From: Phialocephala subalpina
Taxonomy: Eukaryota > Ascomycota > Leotiomycetes > Helotiales > Mollisiaceae
Direction of reading: 5' to 3'
Assembly: GCA_900073065.1 (NCBI GenBank)
Contig: FJOG01000008.1
Location: 1,445,353-1,509,352 of the forward strand
DNA: 64,000 nt
The position numbers were made by a program, and so were the translations under genes. The notes below the pieces were generated by a model. The model saw only the letters and a list, made by a program, of their open reading frames with translations, was not told the DNA's origin and made no database searches. Every line of letters begins with the position of its first letter. Within the stretch, counting starts at the first letter, position 1. This document shows, piece after piece, positions 24,207-35,001 of this stretch.

Positions 24207-27200
24207 ATGCCTAACTGGAAGACATACGAATCCTCCGTCCGACTTCTCTCTGCCATCGTCGCCGCTCATCCAGGCCTTAAGCTTAACTATGACGGTACGT
24301 GATACATTTTATTGCTCTCGGCGCCCCTTCTTCACCTCACCACCTTCATGCCATCTTCTGTCCTTCCGTTCCTTCACAATGGTTGTCCCTGATAATACTG
24401 TTTACAGAGGTCGGCCGCTACTATGGCGATGGTGCCAAGTACAAGTCTGTCTGGGACCGCATGAACCAGATCAGCAAGAATGCCAAGGTTCTTCGAGACG
24501 CAGTCGATGCTGGTCTCGACCCATTCACCATGGAGTTGAACGACGCACCGGCTGGCAAATCAAAGCCTCAAGGTAAACATGGTTGCACGAACGAGCCTCT
24601 TGCTTTCTGTTTGCACTGTTTTTCAATCCGCACATTTGCATATGTTATTTTGCACAGGTTCCCTTGTTGATTGTGGCCCAGACATCGCAGTCAGATTTGG
24701 AGGAGATTGCACGAAGTCTGCCATTGACAATAGATTTCGGCGCCTCAAGTCTGATGCAAAGCTCATCAATGATGCTATCAAGAATGGGATTGATCCTATT
24801 ACATTGAACATCGGAGACACCAAGGGAGAAGCCGCCATGAGTGGCAAGGGTTCTTCTTCAGGTCAGGCAACGAGAATCTCCCAGCACTCGAGAACACTTT
24901 ACACCTTTCATTTCGTCAGGCAGTCCATGTAGCAGGAGTACCACGCGTTGGTGCTAATGCTAATGGTTGATGCAGAGCTCGCAAGATGCTTCGGCAGTGA
25001 TTGCACAACAAGCGCGGTCCAAACCATATGGAATCGTCGTGTGCAACCAGCTGCAAAGAGAATCCGCGAAACCTTGAAGAATGGCGGAGATCCAAAGGAC
25101 CTGCCTCTTGCCTTTGGCTCAGGGGGTTCCAATGGTAGTTCTTCCGAGTCACTTTTCTACACTCTACACACTGCACATTTGTTTTTTTGCTTGCGAAGAG
25201 TCGTCAGTCTTAGACAAGCATTGATCACCACCACAGGCATTGTCAAGGCCTATGGTGGTGACTGCACTAAGAGAGGCTTGGATGCCCATCTCTCCCGCGA
25301 CATCATGCCCAACGTCAAGGCCATTCGAGATGCTCTTTCACGAAATGAGGATTCGAATGAAGTTACCTTAGTTGTGGGTGTTAGGAATGGCAAGGCTGGC
25401 AAGGGTCAGATCATCAAACTCCCATCATACGCACTCTACACGTTTTCCTTTCGCTTGGAAAGATCGTCCACGAGAATGTACCCAATGATTTGGTACTTCC
25501 ACAGAGAAACTTATGTTGATATTGCACAGAGGTCGTGGCATGCTTCGGTAGCGGTGTTACCAAAACAGGCCTGCAACATTACTTCACTCGCAATATTCAC
25601 CCCAATGTCAAGCTAATCCAAGCCGCTCGCGAATCAAAGGAGGATCCAAAGGACCTCATTTTGGTCGAGAACGTCAGAGATGGCAAGCCAGGCAAGGGTC
25701 AGCAGGCAGAATCATCCCCGATCAAGCACATTACACGTTTTCATTATGTTCTATTGGCAATCATAAGTTGCCAGCTTGTTGACTGATGACATTACAGAGA
25801 CCGTCAAATTCTATGGCAGTGAATGCACCCAGAGTGCACTGCTGAACCATATGAAGCGCGACATCACTCCAAATGTCAGAGCTCTCAAGCAGGCAGTCGA
25901 GAACCAGCAAGATCCCAAGGAGGTGGTCTTGATGGAGAACGTCCGCACCGCAGGAGCCGGAAAGCGTCGGCTGATTGTTCTTTTTTATTTCGAGCACATT
26001 GCACCTTTTCCTCCCGTCACATTGTCTTGTTGTTGTTGCTGCTACTTAGGATAATTGATTGATCTTGTTCCAGAAATCGCTCGCTGCTATGGAGAATCAG
26101 CCTCAGCAGTCGCTATCAGACATGTCTTCAATCGCACCATCAAGCCAGACGTGAAGCTCATCCTTGACACCTTAGCTGCCAAAGGCAATCCCGAGAAAGT
26201 CATGTTGGTGTCGCTCCAGAAGCTCGCTGGTAGTGATGGAAGTAGCGGTCAGACATTTTCCAACCATTCCAAACACATTGCACGTTTTCCTTATGTTCAG
26301 ATCGCTCGAGTGCAGAAAGCATATTGATGTCAAGCAGAGATCGCTCGTTGCTATGGTGCACCCACCAAGGGCAAGGACGTCAGAAACTTCTACGACCGCA
26401 CCATCAAGCACGACGTTCAGCTGATTCTCAAGACCTTGGAAGGTGGTGGCAATCCTCTTGATGTGGAGCTTGCCTATTGCTCGAAGCAGAAAGGTGGCGG
26501 CGGTGCCCCCAAGGGTCAGAAAGTTTTTTGAGTTGATTTTCTGCACAGCACATTCCTTTTTGTTTTGTTTTTTTCAAACTCCCGAGCAGTCTTAATGACC
26601 ACCATCACAGAGATCTCAAAGCACTTCGGAGGCAATTTGAAGGGCGACAGCTACCGAAAGGCTATTGATATCAACATCAAGCCCATTTCCAAGGCTATGG
26701 TCAATGCTGTGAAGAATAGAGAGGATCCTCTTCAAATTCAGATCGGCGGCGAATCAAGCAAGGGTCAGAGCTGCGTCCTAGACAAGCACACAGCACGTTT
26801 TCATTCTGTCAATTCGTTCTGCATATGAACAAGCAATAATGACATCCCCTACAGAGACGGCAAAGCATTACGGTGGAGGCTTGAAGGGCAATGCTCTTCG
26901 CGAGCGGTTCCGACGAGACATCACTCCGTTTGTGCAACCCATGGTTGATGCTGTTCGAATTGGGCAGGATCCCCTTCAAACTGTTCTCATCAGCGAAGGC
27001 GGCAAGGGTCAGATTTGCTTCTCAACCTCAGAACACAGCGCACGTTTTCCTTCTGTCACACAATTGCACAATCTACTTTTGAGCTGGAGTTGATAAATTC
27101 CCTTACAGAGACTGCACGCTGCTTCGGAGGTGGCCTGAAAGGCAATGCCCTCGGCATGCAATTCCTCCGCAACATCAAGCCCAACGCCAAGCTGATGCTC

Positions 27201-29893
27201 GAGGCACTTGAACGTGGTGAAGACCCGTACGAAACTGTCATCGTGGCCGGCGATGTGAAGGGTGGTGGCGGCAAGGGTCAGATTCTTCATCTTCAGCACC
27301 ACAGCACGTTTTCATATTGTCAATTGTGGAGAGATTGAGATCGATGTTAATATCGTCCAGAGATTCAGAAATGCTTCGGCTCTGATGCTACCGTCGGCGG
27401 CCTCAAGTTCCAGTTCGCAACTCGCATCAAGGCTGACGTCAAAATCGTCAATGATGCGAGACAGAATGAGATTGACTGCAAGGACATCACCCTAGGAGGC
27501 GGTGTGAAAAGCGACAATGGTCTGGCATTTAAGATTCGTTTTGCAGCACCACGGCACATTTCTTTTACGTTGGAGTTCTGTATATTGACTCTTCAACAGA
27601 GATGGCCACCTTCATGGGCGAGGGAATCACCGGGAAGGCAATCTCCTGGCAATTTTATGATCGCTTCAAGCCAATCGGAGACCGAATGGCCGAGATGAAG
27701 GCAAATGGCGAGGACCCCGGAAAGATCGACCTTGACAGTGTCAAGGGAGCTCCTGGAAAGGGTCAGGGTCGAAAGAAGGGTCAGGCAGTTCTTCAGCACT
27801 TTTTTTGCCAGCACAGCACAGCATATTTTCATTTGCATTCAAGTTCTGAGTATTGACTCCTGGATAGAGGTCGCGCGAATCATGGACAGTGATTCCACTC
27901 CAAGAGGCTTCCACTTCCAGTTCTTAAAGCGTTACAAGCCCATTGGCAAGCGACAGCTCGAAATGATTGACGCCGGCAAGGACCCCAAGGACATTGACCT
28001 TGACAGTATCAAGGGAATTCGGGCCATTCGTACTAAGAAGGGTCCGAAGGGTCAGATTGCAGCTTTTCAACATTTCCTTACCAGCACATTTTCCTTGCAT
28101 TACACAGCTAGTATTGACTCCTCGACAGAGATTGCCAGCATCATGGGCTCCGACGCCACTCCCAACGGGATCAGATTCCAGTTCACAGACCGCTTCAAGC
28201 CCATCGCCAAGCGCCAGCTGGAGATGAAAGGGGCAGGTCTGGATGGAAAGGACATCGACCTTGATAGTGTCAAGGGAGGCAAGGGTCAGGTAGCTTGCAT
28301 GAAGCACATTTCCTTTCAGCACGTTTTCCTTCAGTGAACAAACTCACCCAGAAATCAACATTGATGATCCCGCAGATATCGCCAAGTACTTCAGCTCAGA
28401 TGCTACAGGTGGCGGCATTGGCTTCCAATTCCGAACCATCAAGGCAGATGCAAAGCGTTAGAAGGCTTGCGCTGACAATGGCGGTGATCCTCTGATTTTA
28501 CGCATGGGAGCAGGTGGACCAGGCGGCAAGGGTTAGAACTTGACTTTCAATCCATACTCCACAGCACAGCACGTTTCCTTCTGTTCAGACCTCACAACGA
28601 GAACTTGATATTGATGTTTCCCCACAGATATGGCTAAATACATTGGCAGCGACTGCACTAAGGGCGCTTTGGAGTGGCAATTTCGTCGCTACAGAGCTGG
28701 CGCAAAGTTGCAGGTCGAGGCTGTGAAGAATGGTCAAGATCCGAAGGATATCAATGTTGATGTCAATCCACAGGGCAAGCCTGATGGAAAGAGCAATCGT
28801 ACTGCTTTTTGATTTGTTCCTTTTCATTTCAGCACATTATAGCACAGCAGCAGTGTTCTCGGGACTGGTATTGACGAGACCACAGCAATCGCCCTCCGCA
28901 TGGATGATGGTACCACTGCGTATGCTCTCCAGCATCGCTTTCGGGACATCAAGAAGACGGCTCAGGAGATGAACGAGGGTACTTTGTCTTACCACGTCCC
29001 CAAGTTTTCCCGAGTTCTTGCACAGCACAGCACTGCATAAATGATTTGGATTCGAGATTTTGATATTGACTTCCTTTACAGCCATTGCCAAGCACTACAA
29101 TACAGATAATCCTGCTGATGGCCTCGCCACGGGTGTTGCTGTTGAGCATCAGTTCCGACCTCTCAAGAAGAAGGCTGAGCAGATGAAAGCTGGTACCACG
29201 TGGACCCCAAGCTCAACCTCTTCGCTCTCCTTTTGATCTTTACACTTTTCATTGGGTCGAAATTTGCTTTTGCTCCCCACCACCACCGTCAAAATTATGA
29301 GAAGAACATTCGCTAACTATTTTACAGCCATTGCCCGTGAGTATGGTGATGGCGTCACAGGTAAAGCTGTCTCAACCTATTTCGAGCGCGCGAAAAAGGA
29401 TCCCTCTTGGCAACGTGCTAACAATTCTTCTCCAGGTGCTGATGGTGCAACTCCAGCCAAGGCCAAGCGTGGTGGTGGAGCCGGTCGCGGTCGTGGTAAG
29501 AAGGCCGCTGCTCCCCCTACCAACGGTAATGGTGTAACTGGTGGTTCCGGCGAGGACGACGACGAGGAGGGTGGTTTTGACGAGACGCCTTCTAAGAAGA
29601 CTCCCTTGAACAAGACCAAGGGCGGTCGTGTTGCCAAGCCTTCTTCTGGTCGTCCCAAGAAGGCCGTTAACTACCAGGAGTCGGATGACGAGGAGGACGA
29701 CATGAAGCTTGTCAAGTATGAGGGTGGTGATGTGAACGGTGGTGGATTCCAAGACATCAATTATGGCAATGGTCATAATGGTAATGGTAACCACTCCTTC
29801 CAGGAGCCTGACTTCAGCCAAGGTTACGTTAACGTTGCCGAAGGTGGTGAGAACGAGACCTGGTACGATGCCGGGGACAACGATGAGGCCTAG
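24207..29893 (+). CDS. Exon-per-module tandem repeat protein with AT-hook tail
   Basis: I do not recognise a named family for the whole protein. Twenty-one exons keep one frame: 24207-24294, 24408-24572, 24682-24861, 24976-25134, 25237-25404, 25530-25697, 25798-25965, 26074-26247, 26338-26514, 26611-26763, 26855-27007, 27109-27276, 27361-27519, 27600-27761, 27868-28050, 28129-28284, 28376-28531, 28628-28798, 28886-28978, 29082-29192 and 29328-29893. This makes 1225 residues if the TAG at codon 889 (28459-28461) is read through. Exon 1 gives one N-terminal helix (VRLLSAIVAAHPGLKLNYD). Each later exon gives one module of the pattern E-I-A-x-x-[FY]-G-x-[DG]-x-T..., then a basic helix, then DP.....L and a Gly/Lys linker. 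The tail has GRGRGKK and SGRPKKA plus acidic runs. A nuclear DNA- or chromatin-binding role is inference. All inner exons are phase 1-1, so isoforms with different module numbers are possible. Confidence 0.8.
24408..29442 (+). repeat. Array of 20 paralogous module exons with paralogous introns
   Basis: Twenty exons of 93-183 nt (the last one longer) each hold one diverged copy of the same module. Introns of 78-135 nt separate them. Neighbouring copies are most alike: exons 10-12 share GG.LKG(N/D), exons 14-16 share KPI..R..EM and DIDLDSVKG-like ends, and exons 5-7 share (N/D)VR.GK.GK-like ends. Most introns carry a block close to CAGCACGTTTTCCTTCTGT (clear at about 25736, 26279, 26791, 27041, 27303 and 28319). 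So exon plus intron was the unit of duplication. Exons 19 and 20 are shortened copies without the DP segment. Confidence 0.85.
28376..28531 (+). other. Module exon 17 with in-frame TAG
   Basis: The exon is 156 nt, phase 1-1 and otherwise aligned with its neighbours. TAG at 28459-28461 replaces the CAG found at the same place in exons 15, 16 and 18. Its donor is GTTAGA where exons 15 and 16 have GTCAGA and GTCAGG. Both differences are C to T before A. Including this exon would end the protein at 888 residues. Skipping it would keep the frame and give 1173 residues. Confidence 0.8.
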
Positions 29894-31464
29894 ACGTGCT
29901 TTTGCATGTCCGCAGTCCCTAGTACATTTCCCTCCTCTTCTTCATAATCGTTCTAACATGCCACAGATCTCGACTCAGCGACGCCGGCCCTCGTTTCATC
30001 TTCGTCACCTACACCACTTCACCATACCCAACTTGTACAACAACACCCCTCATCCACGACATTCCGACACTTCGACTCGGTCCTCTTCTCCAACACCATA
30101 ACGAATTTCCTTTCAATTCTCATCGGCGTTTTCGGTTTCTTTCAAAATTCAGCAGAAGCAGCAATCCCACACCACCACACTCGATCTCCATACCTGTTCC
30201 CTCACGGAAGCACCCCTGGATTTCACCTCGACATTCACGACAACCTTCGCTAGCATTCGGTTACTGGCATTCGGTTACTAGCACTCTACCTCTTTCGGTT
30301 GAGGAAGGACGTCTGAACTTCAGTCTAGCACTCATTTACTGGACTCTCTTCTAATCATGGTGGACTTACAATACTTGCTGCTTACATACCCCTTTCTTTC
30401 CCCTCTGTACCCCAACTTTCAATCTCATCTCAGCACCTACATACACCCAGAAACAGAGTCGACTTGGTGAGAAGTCTCTTCTCTTCTCTCGGTGCTTGTA
30501 CGTAGCTGAACTTCCCAATTTCCTCCTTTTACCTTCCTTCCTTGCTGGTCTTAATTGACTGTCTTTATTGGTTGGTTGGTTGGTCGGAATTGCTGGAGGA
30601 ATAATTATGGATTGATGGATGGGAGGAGGGTTTCTACATACCAAAATTCGAGGGGAATTTAGATTTCATGACTTCATTCGCGGAGGAAAAATTCAAGGAA
30701 GGAATGGTGGTCTTTGTGCTTCTTCGGTCTGGAGGGCGTTACTCGGTGTTGCTGTGGTAGCTAGCTCTGTCAGGGGGAATAAAAGGCGCTTTTCTTCAAT
30801 CTTATTGATCTTGAACTTTGGACGTGATGTGACGTGATTTGAGTGTGATGATGCTGCGATATGGGGTAGAAGTGTGGACTTTGAAGCTTGAGGTATTGGA
30901 GGGTGATCTCGGGGCAGGAGGAGGATGCTGGACGCAAACTTGGAAGGGGGTGGGGTCATTCTCACTTGGCGATCATTTGCCTACCAAGGGTAAAGAGTAC
31001 AGTATCAAGGAGACCGAAGTTTCCCCTCCAGAAAGATGGATCACTGTCCGAGGCGCGCTGGGACATTCTTGTTACTGATGCACAGCTTTCATTGGAGTCC
31101 GAGCTAGTCATATGCATTGTCCAGAGTACAGCGGGAAACAAACCGATTCACGTCCACCACCTTTCTCAATACAAGTATCTCCCCCTTCTTGATCTGCTTA
31201 CAGCTTCTACGAAGAAAGTAAAGAGTAACAGAAAAGGAGCCTTCATACTCACCGACAAGTCATTCAGCCAGCAAGGCTTGCTGATTAGCGCCAAATGTAC
31301 CATTCTGTTTTCAGTGGATCCATCTGTCATTTTCTGCAAACTCTGCACCGACGTGCCTCGGCTCGCCTTCTCTGGATCTGCCACCGTGGCTAGGATATTT
31401 CTGGGTGATTGAAGAACGATGGGGACTATCAAACCTGACGATACTTCCCTGCAACGACTCAGTA
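29894..31464. other. Intergenic, no gene recognised
   Basis: The first 200 bases are C/T-rich and are likely the 3' UTR of the module gene. The rest has a 174-codon frame at 30888-31412 without domain or splice support. Nothing else is seen. Confidence 0.45.
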
Positions 31465-32792
31465 CTAGTCTGCGTAGCATTCTGGAAGAACTGACTTCTC
31501 CTCCTCCTTCTTGGCAGGCTCAGCGGTAGAGTTCTTCTTTGGCGTCTTGATAGGCTGAAGATGCGTTTTAGTGTTTCCTTGGGTAGCGTCGATGCTGTGT
31601 GTTGAATCTGAATGTACCGAAGTCATTGGGACAACGGATGATGGCTTTCGGCTGCTGGCTCGTGGGAGCATTGGGTGAGCCCCCTGATATTCGTCTTGCT
31701 CCTGTGCAGTTTCATATTCTAAAGCCTTCACAAACTTGTACAAAACAACGGCGAGGAGAACGCCAGCGATAGGTCCAACCCAATAGATCCAGTGGTAGTC
31801 GGGGAAGTTGTGATTGACGATGCAGGGTGCGAGAGCGCGTGCAGGATTGACTGCACCACCAGTCCAGAAGACGCCTAGGAGAAAGATCAGCAGGACGAAG
31901 GACTTTGTGATGGAGCTTGATCTACCTATCAATTCAGCGATGAAGAGTGAGAGGCCAATGCCGACGGGTGCTAGATGGGTTGCATCATGTTGCTCAGCAG
32001 CTAGCATGAAGATAGTGAAGGTCTAATTCAGAGTCAGTACGCTCTACGAATGAAGAGGTGTATTTAAAGCTCAAAGATGGATGTTATATGCGCGGAACAC
32101 ACTCCGCAGATATAGACTCCAGGGACAGTGAGGAAGAGAGATTGCTCACCAACTGAGCTGTCAAGAGCATCTCAATGATGACTCCTTGTGCGTTACTTGT
32201 TCCTCCTTGCAGTCCGACACCGACATTCAGACCACCATTGAACAACGCGTAGACGATGTAGGATGCAGCGATCGTGGCGACTGTCTGAGCGACACAGAGA
32301 AGTGCACAGCGGAACCAAGTGATGGCGCCAATGAGGGCCATTCCGAGAGAGATCTGCCAGCAACTTAGCATGCTGAACATTTGAGGAAGGCCGTGAGTCA
32401 CTTACAGCAGGATTGAACAAACCACCACTGATTCTGAAGAATGTCCATGCAGTGACGACCAACGAGAAGCCGGCAGCAAGTGCAATGTACAGCAGCTGTT
32501 GGGGTGTGTGTTGATCCGTCGCAGTAGAGACCTTTCCAGGACCTTGATCTTTATTCGAGGAAGCGCTGGCGACCTCGACTCCCGAGAAGGCGAGGAAGAT
32601 GAAGACAAGAGTGCCGAAGAATTCACCAACTACAGCAACAACATGACCGCGTGCGCCTGAGGGGAGGATTTCGAACAGGTTCTTGAAAATTTGTTTGAGT
32701 GGATCCCCTCGCGCGAGAATTGTGTCCGCGTGATTGATATTCATTGTTGGCGCCCGTGTTAGGAGAGGATCCGCTTTCGTATAGACCGACAT
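31465..32792 (-). CDS. Aquaporin / major intrinsic protein
   Basis: Four exons fit in phase: 32792-32406, 32353-32150, 32022-31926 and 31874-31465, giving 365 residues. Both half-helix signatures are present: GGLFNPA at about residues 123-129 (the first intron falls right after it) and GGAVNPARALAP in the second half. Six membrane spans can be traced. Extra hydrophilic tails lie on both sides: about 50 residues before the first span and about 90 after the last (Lys/Glu/Ser-rich). Aquaporins pass water and, in some subfamilies, glycerol or small solutes through the plasma or vacuolar membrane. NPA followed by R in the second loop is the normal form. The subfamily cannot be settled by eye, though the long tails are usual for fungal orthodox-type members. 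Confidence 0.92.
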
Positions 32793-33483
32793 TGTTGCTG
32801 CGAGTTGGTGGGTTGTAAAGGGTTGGGTTATACCGAGCTGGTGCTGTAATGATGTGGAAGGCAGAGAAATTCATAGGGCAAGTCGTTGTTGAGTGATTGA
32901 TTAACTGTGTATTTCAAGGTTGTTGTTGATGATGAAGGATGGATGAGGGAAAAGGTTTGTTTTGAAGAGGGAATGACCTTGACAGTCGTGCTTACCTCCT
33001 GAAGCAGCACTTGCCAATGGATGACTACCGCGTGACCGTTCATGACCACGATCACACTTGCTATTCCAGCGACAACCGAAAAACAGATGTGCACCTGGCA
33101 AGAAAAGATGAAGGGCCATTGTCCGTGACTTCCTAGAACATTGCAGGTGCGGCAGTGGAGAAAACTGCCTCGTCAAGTCGAGTCGGGGGTGGCGCGCGTA
33201 GAAAAGCGAAGCATCCACAAGTCAGAACACTGGAAGTCTCCAATGACCCCCAAATTGGATGGACTGTCAAGGAAGCACTCGCCAAGGATGGTAGCCTCGC
33301 AGAATGCGTTGCAGTTCGCCAATTGTGTCATTCCAATGTCCCACGAACTCTGGAAAATTGCGATAGTACTCTCTCCAATATCGTCTCCCAACAACGACAT
33401 TCCTTCTCATACACCAACATAGCACAGAAATATTTGAACATACCAAGCGTATCAAACCCTGTTCCCAAAAGTATCATCTCCCC
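32793..33483. other. Intergenic, no gene recognised
   Basis: This holds the aquaporin upstream region and the 3' flank of the next minus-strand gene. Only shadow frames are seen. Confidence 0.45.
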
Positions 33484-35001
33484 TCACAACTTCCCCTTCC
33501 CAGCCTTCCGAAAGATCTCTTCCGACCACAACCTCGAAAACTCAACAAACTTCGGGTCACCAGGACCATGTGTCTGACTCCCCATAATACTCGCAATCCC
33601 ACTCTTCCGATCAATATACCAATGCAAATTCGGATACCCACTCCAAAACAAAGTCCCTTCCTTCCACCGTCCCGGCAAATCCTCCATCAACAACCCCGAA
33701 CCCAAACCAAAATTGGTCTCCGTGCCCATAGGATGATTGCTCATCTGAATATTGACGTCCGGATATGCCAACTTCTCTTTCAACCCATTGATTCCCGCTT
33801 CGTTGAGTTGTGGCTCAAACATTTTGTCGACTGATGACTTCTTGAGGAGCTTCTCGTCGTTGACAAGCAAGCTTTGGAGGAGCTTGAAATAGTCGATAGG
33901 AGCACCGTAGAGGCCTGCGCCACCGCTACAAGCAGACATATCGATATTCCACAACGGATCCTCGCTATATACAACTTTACCATTCGGATCCTTCGGGTTG
34001 GCAAACATGGTCACTCCGCCTTCTCGGATGGACATATCCACCACCTTCTTCAAAATCTCGGGATGTTTCTTTGGGAAAAACGTCATAGAAGATACACCAA
34101 GGGGTCCCCAGATGTTCTTCTGGAAATACTCTTCGAGCGAGAGTTTAGAGACTCGTTCGACGGCCCAACCTGCCCAGTCAATGCCCACACTATAGTCCCA
34201 ACTTTCGCCTGGTTGAAAGAGTAGCGGGAATGTGAGCGCATCTGGAAGGGGAGCTGTGATAAAGATGGCGGGGGTGATGCCTTGAGTTGCGCGAAAGCGC
34301 ATGAGTACTGGATCTGTTTGTCTCTTAGCTGCAGTTCCTTTTTTGCTCCTTTTATCGTTGAAGATTGAGTTATACTTACTGAAGATATCGTAACTGAGAC
34401 CTGAAGTATGTGTAATCATATTTCTATCAAGACATTAGAATCTTAATACTCTTTCCCTTTTTTCCATCGCACATACCTCAGAGTAATTGTCTTAGTATTC
34501 TCCTTCAGAACAGGCTTATCTTCACCCTTCTCACCCTTCTCAAAACCGGTCAAAACCTGCACATCTTTCAATTCTGGCAGTACTGTCGTAATATCATCAT
34601 CCAGGCTCAACAGCCCTTTATCGACACACTACAATCTCGTTAGCACAATCCAAACCCATATATCGGGACATGACTGCCAAGTGATATCTCAAAGGCCGCT
34701 CCGCTCATAACAGCTCCAGACCCCATATCTCCATCATGAAGAGACAAAAAAGAGTAATCAAGGATGGGGGTTAACATACTTGCAAAACAGCAACTGTGGT
34801 GACGAGTTTCGTGCAAGATGCTAACCACATCACAGCATCCAGTGGCATCGGGTCCGGTTTCCCATCTTTCAGTGAGCGGTTTCCGAATGCTTTTTTGTAA
34901 ATGGGTTGACCGGAGGAGTCACCGGCGACCATTATGAGGCCGGGGATCTCGTGGTCTTTGCAGGCGCGCTCGATGCGTTGTTCGACGGTTTCGGATGCCA
35001 T
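33484..35001 (-). CDS. Beta-lactamase-fold serine hydrolase / transesterase
   Basis: Four exons fit in phase: 35001-34780, 34628-34477, 34423-34380 and 34328-33484, giving 420 residues. The last intron (51 nt, donor GTAAGT, acceptor CTGCAG) is open in frame. I remove it because this gives SYDIFTKRQTDPVLM, closer to the family. The class C-type nucleophile motif is S62-C-T-K65. A second motif lies in ESWDYSVGIDWAG, and the C-terminal region has FWSGYPNLHWYIDRKSG. Family members in fungi include LovD-type acyltransferases and carboxylesterases that work on small esters. No polyketide or peptide synthase gene lies next to it, so a role in a secondary-metabolite pathway is not supported here. No signal peptide is evident, so a cytosolic location is likely. 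Confidence 0.87.

Noticed and set aside
24207..29893. Reading the array as a CRISPR-like or satellite repeat
   Set aside because: Units differ in length and sequence but all keep one coding frame with splice signals, so this is a coding exon array and not a satellite. CRISPR is not expected in a fungus.
33484..35001. Beta-lactamase-fold gene as part of a secondary-metabolite cluster
   Set aside because: No polyketide synthase, peptide synthetase or other tailoring gene lies nearby; its neighbours are an aquaporin and an NLR gene.
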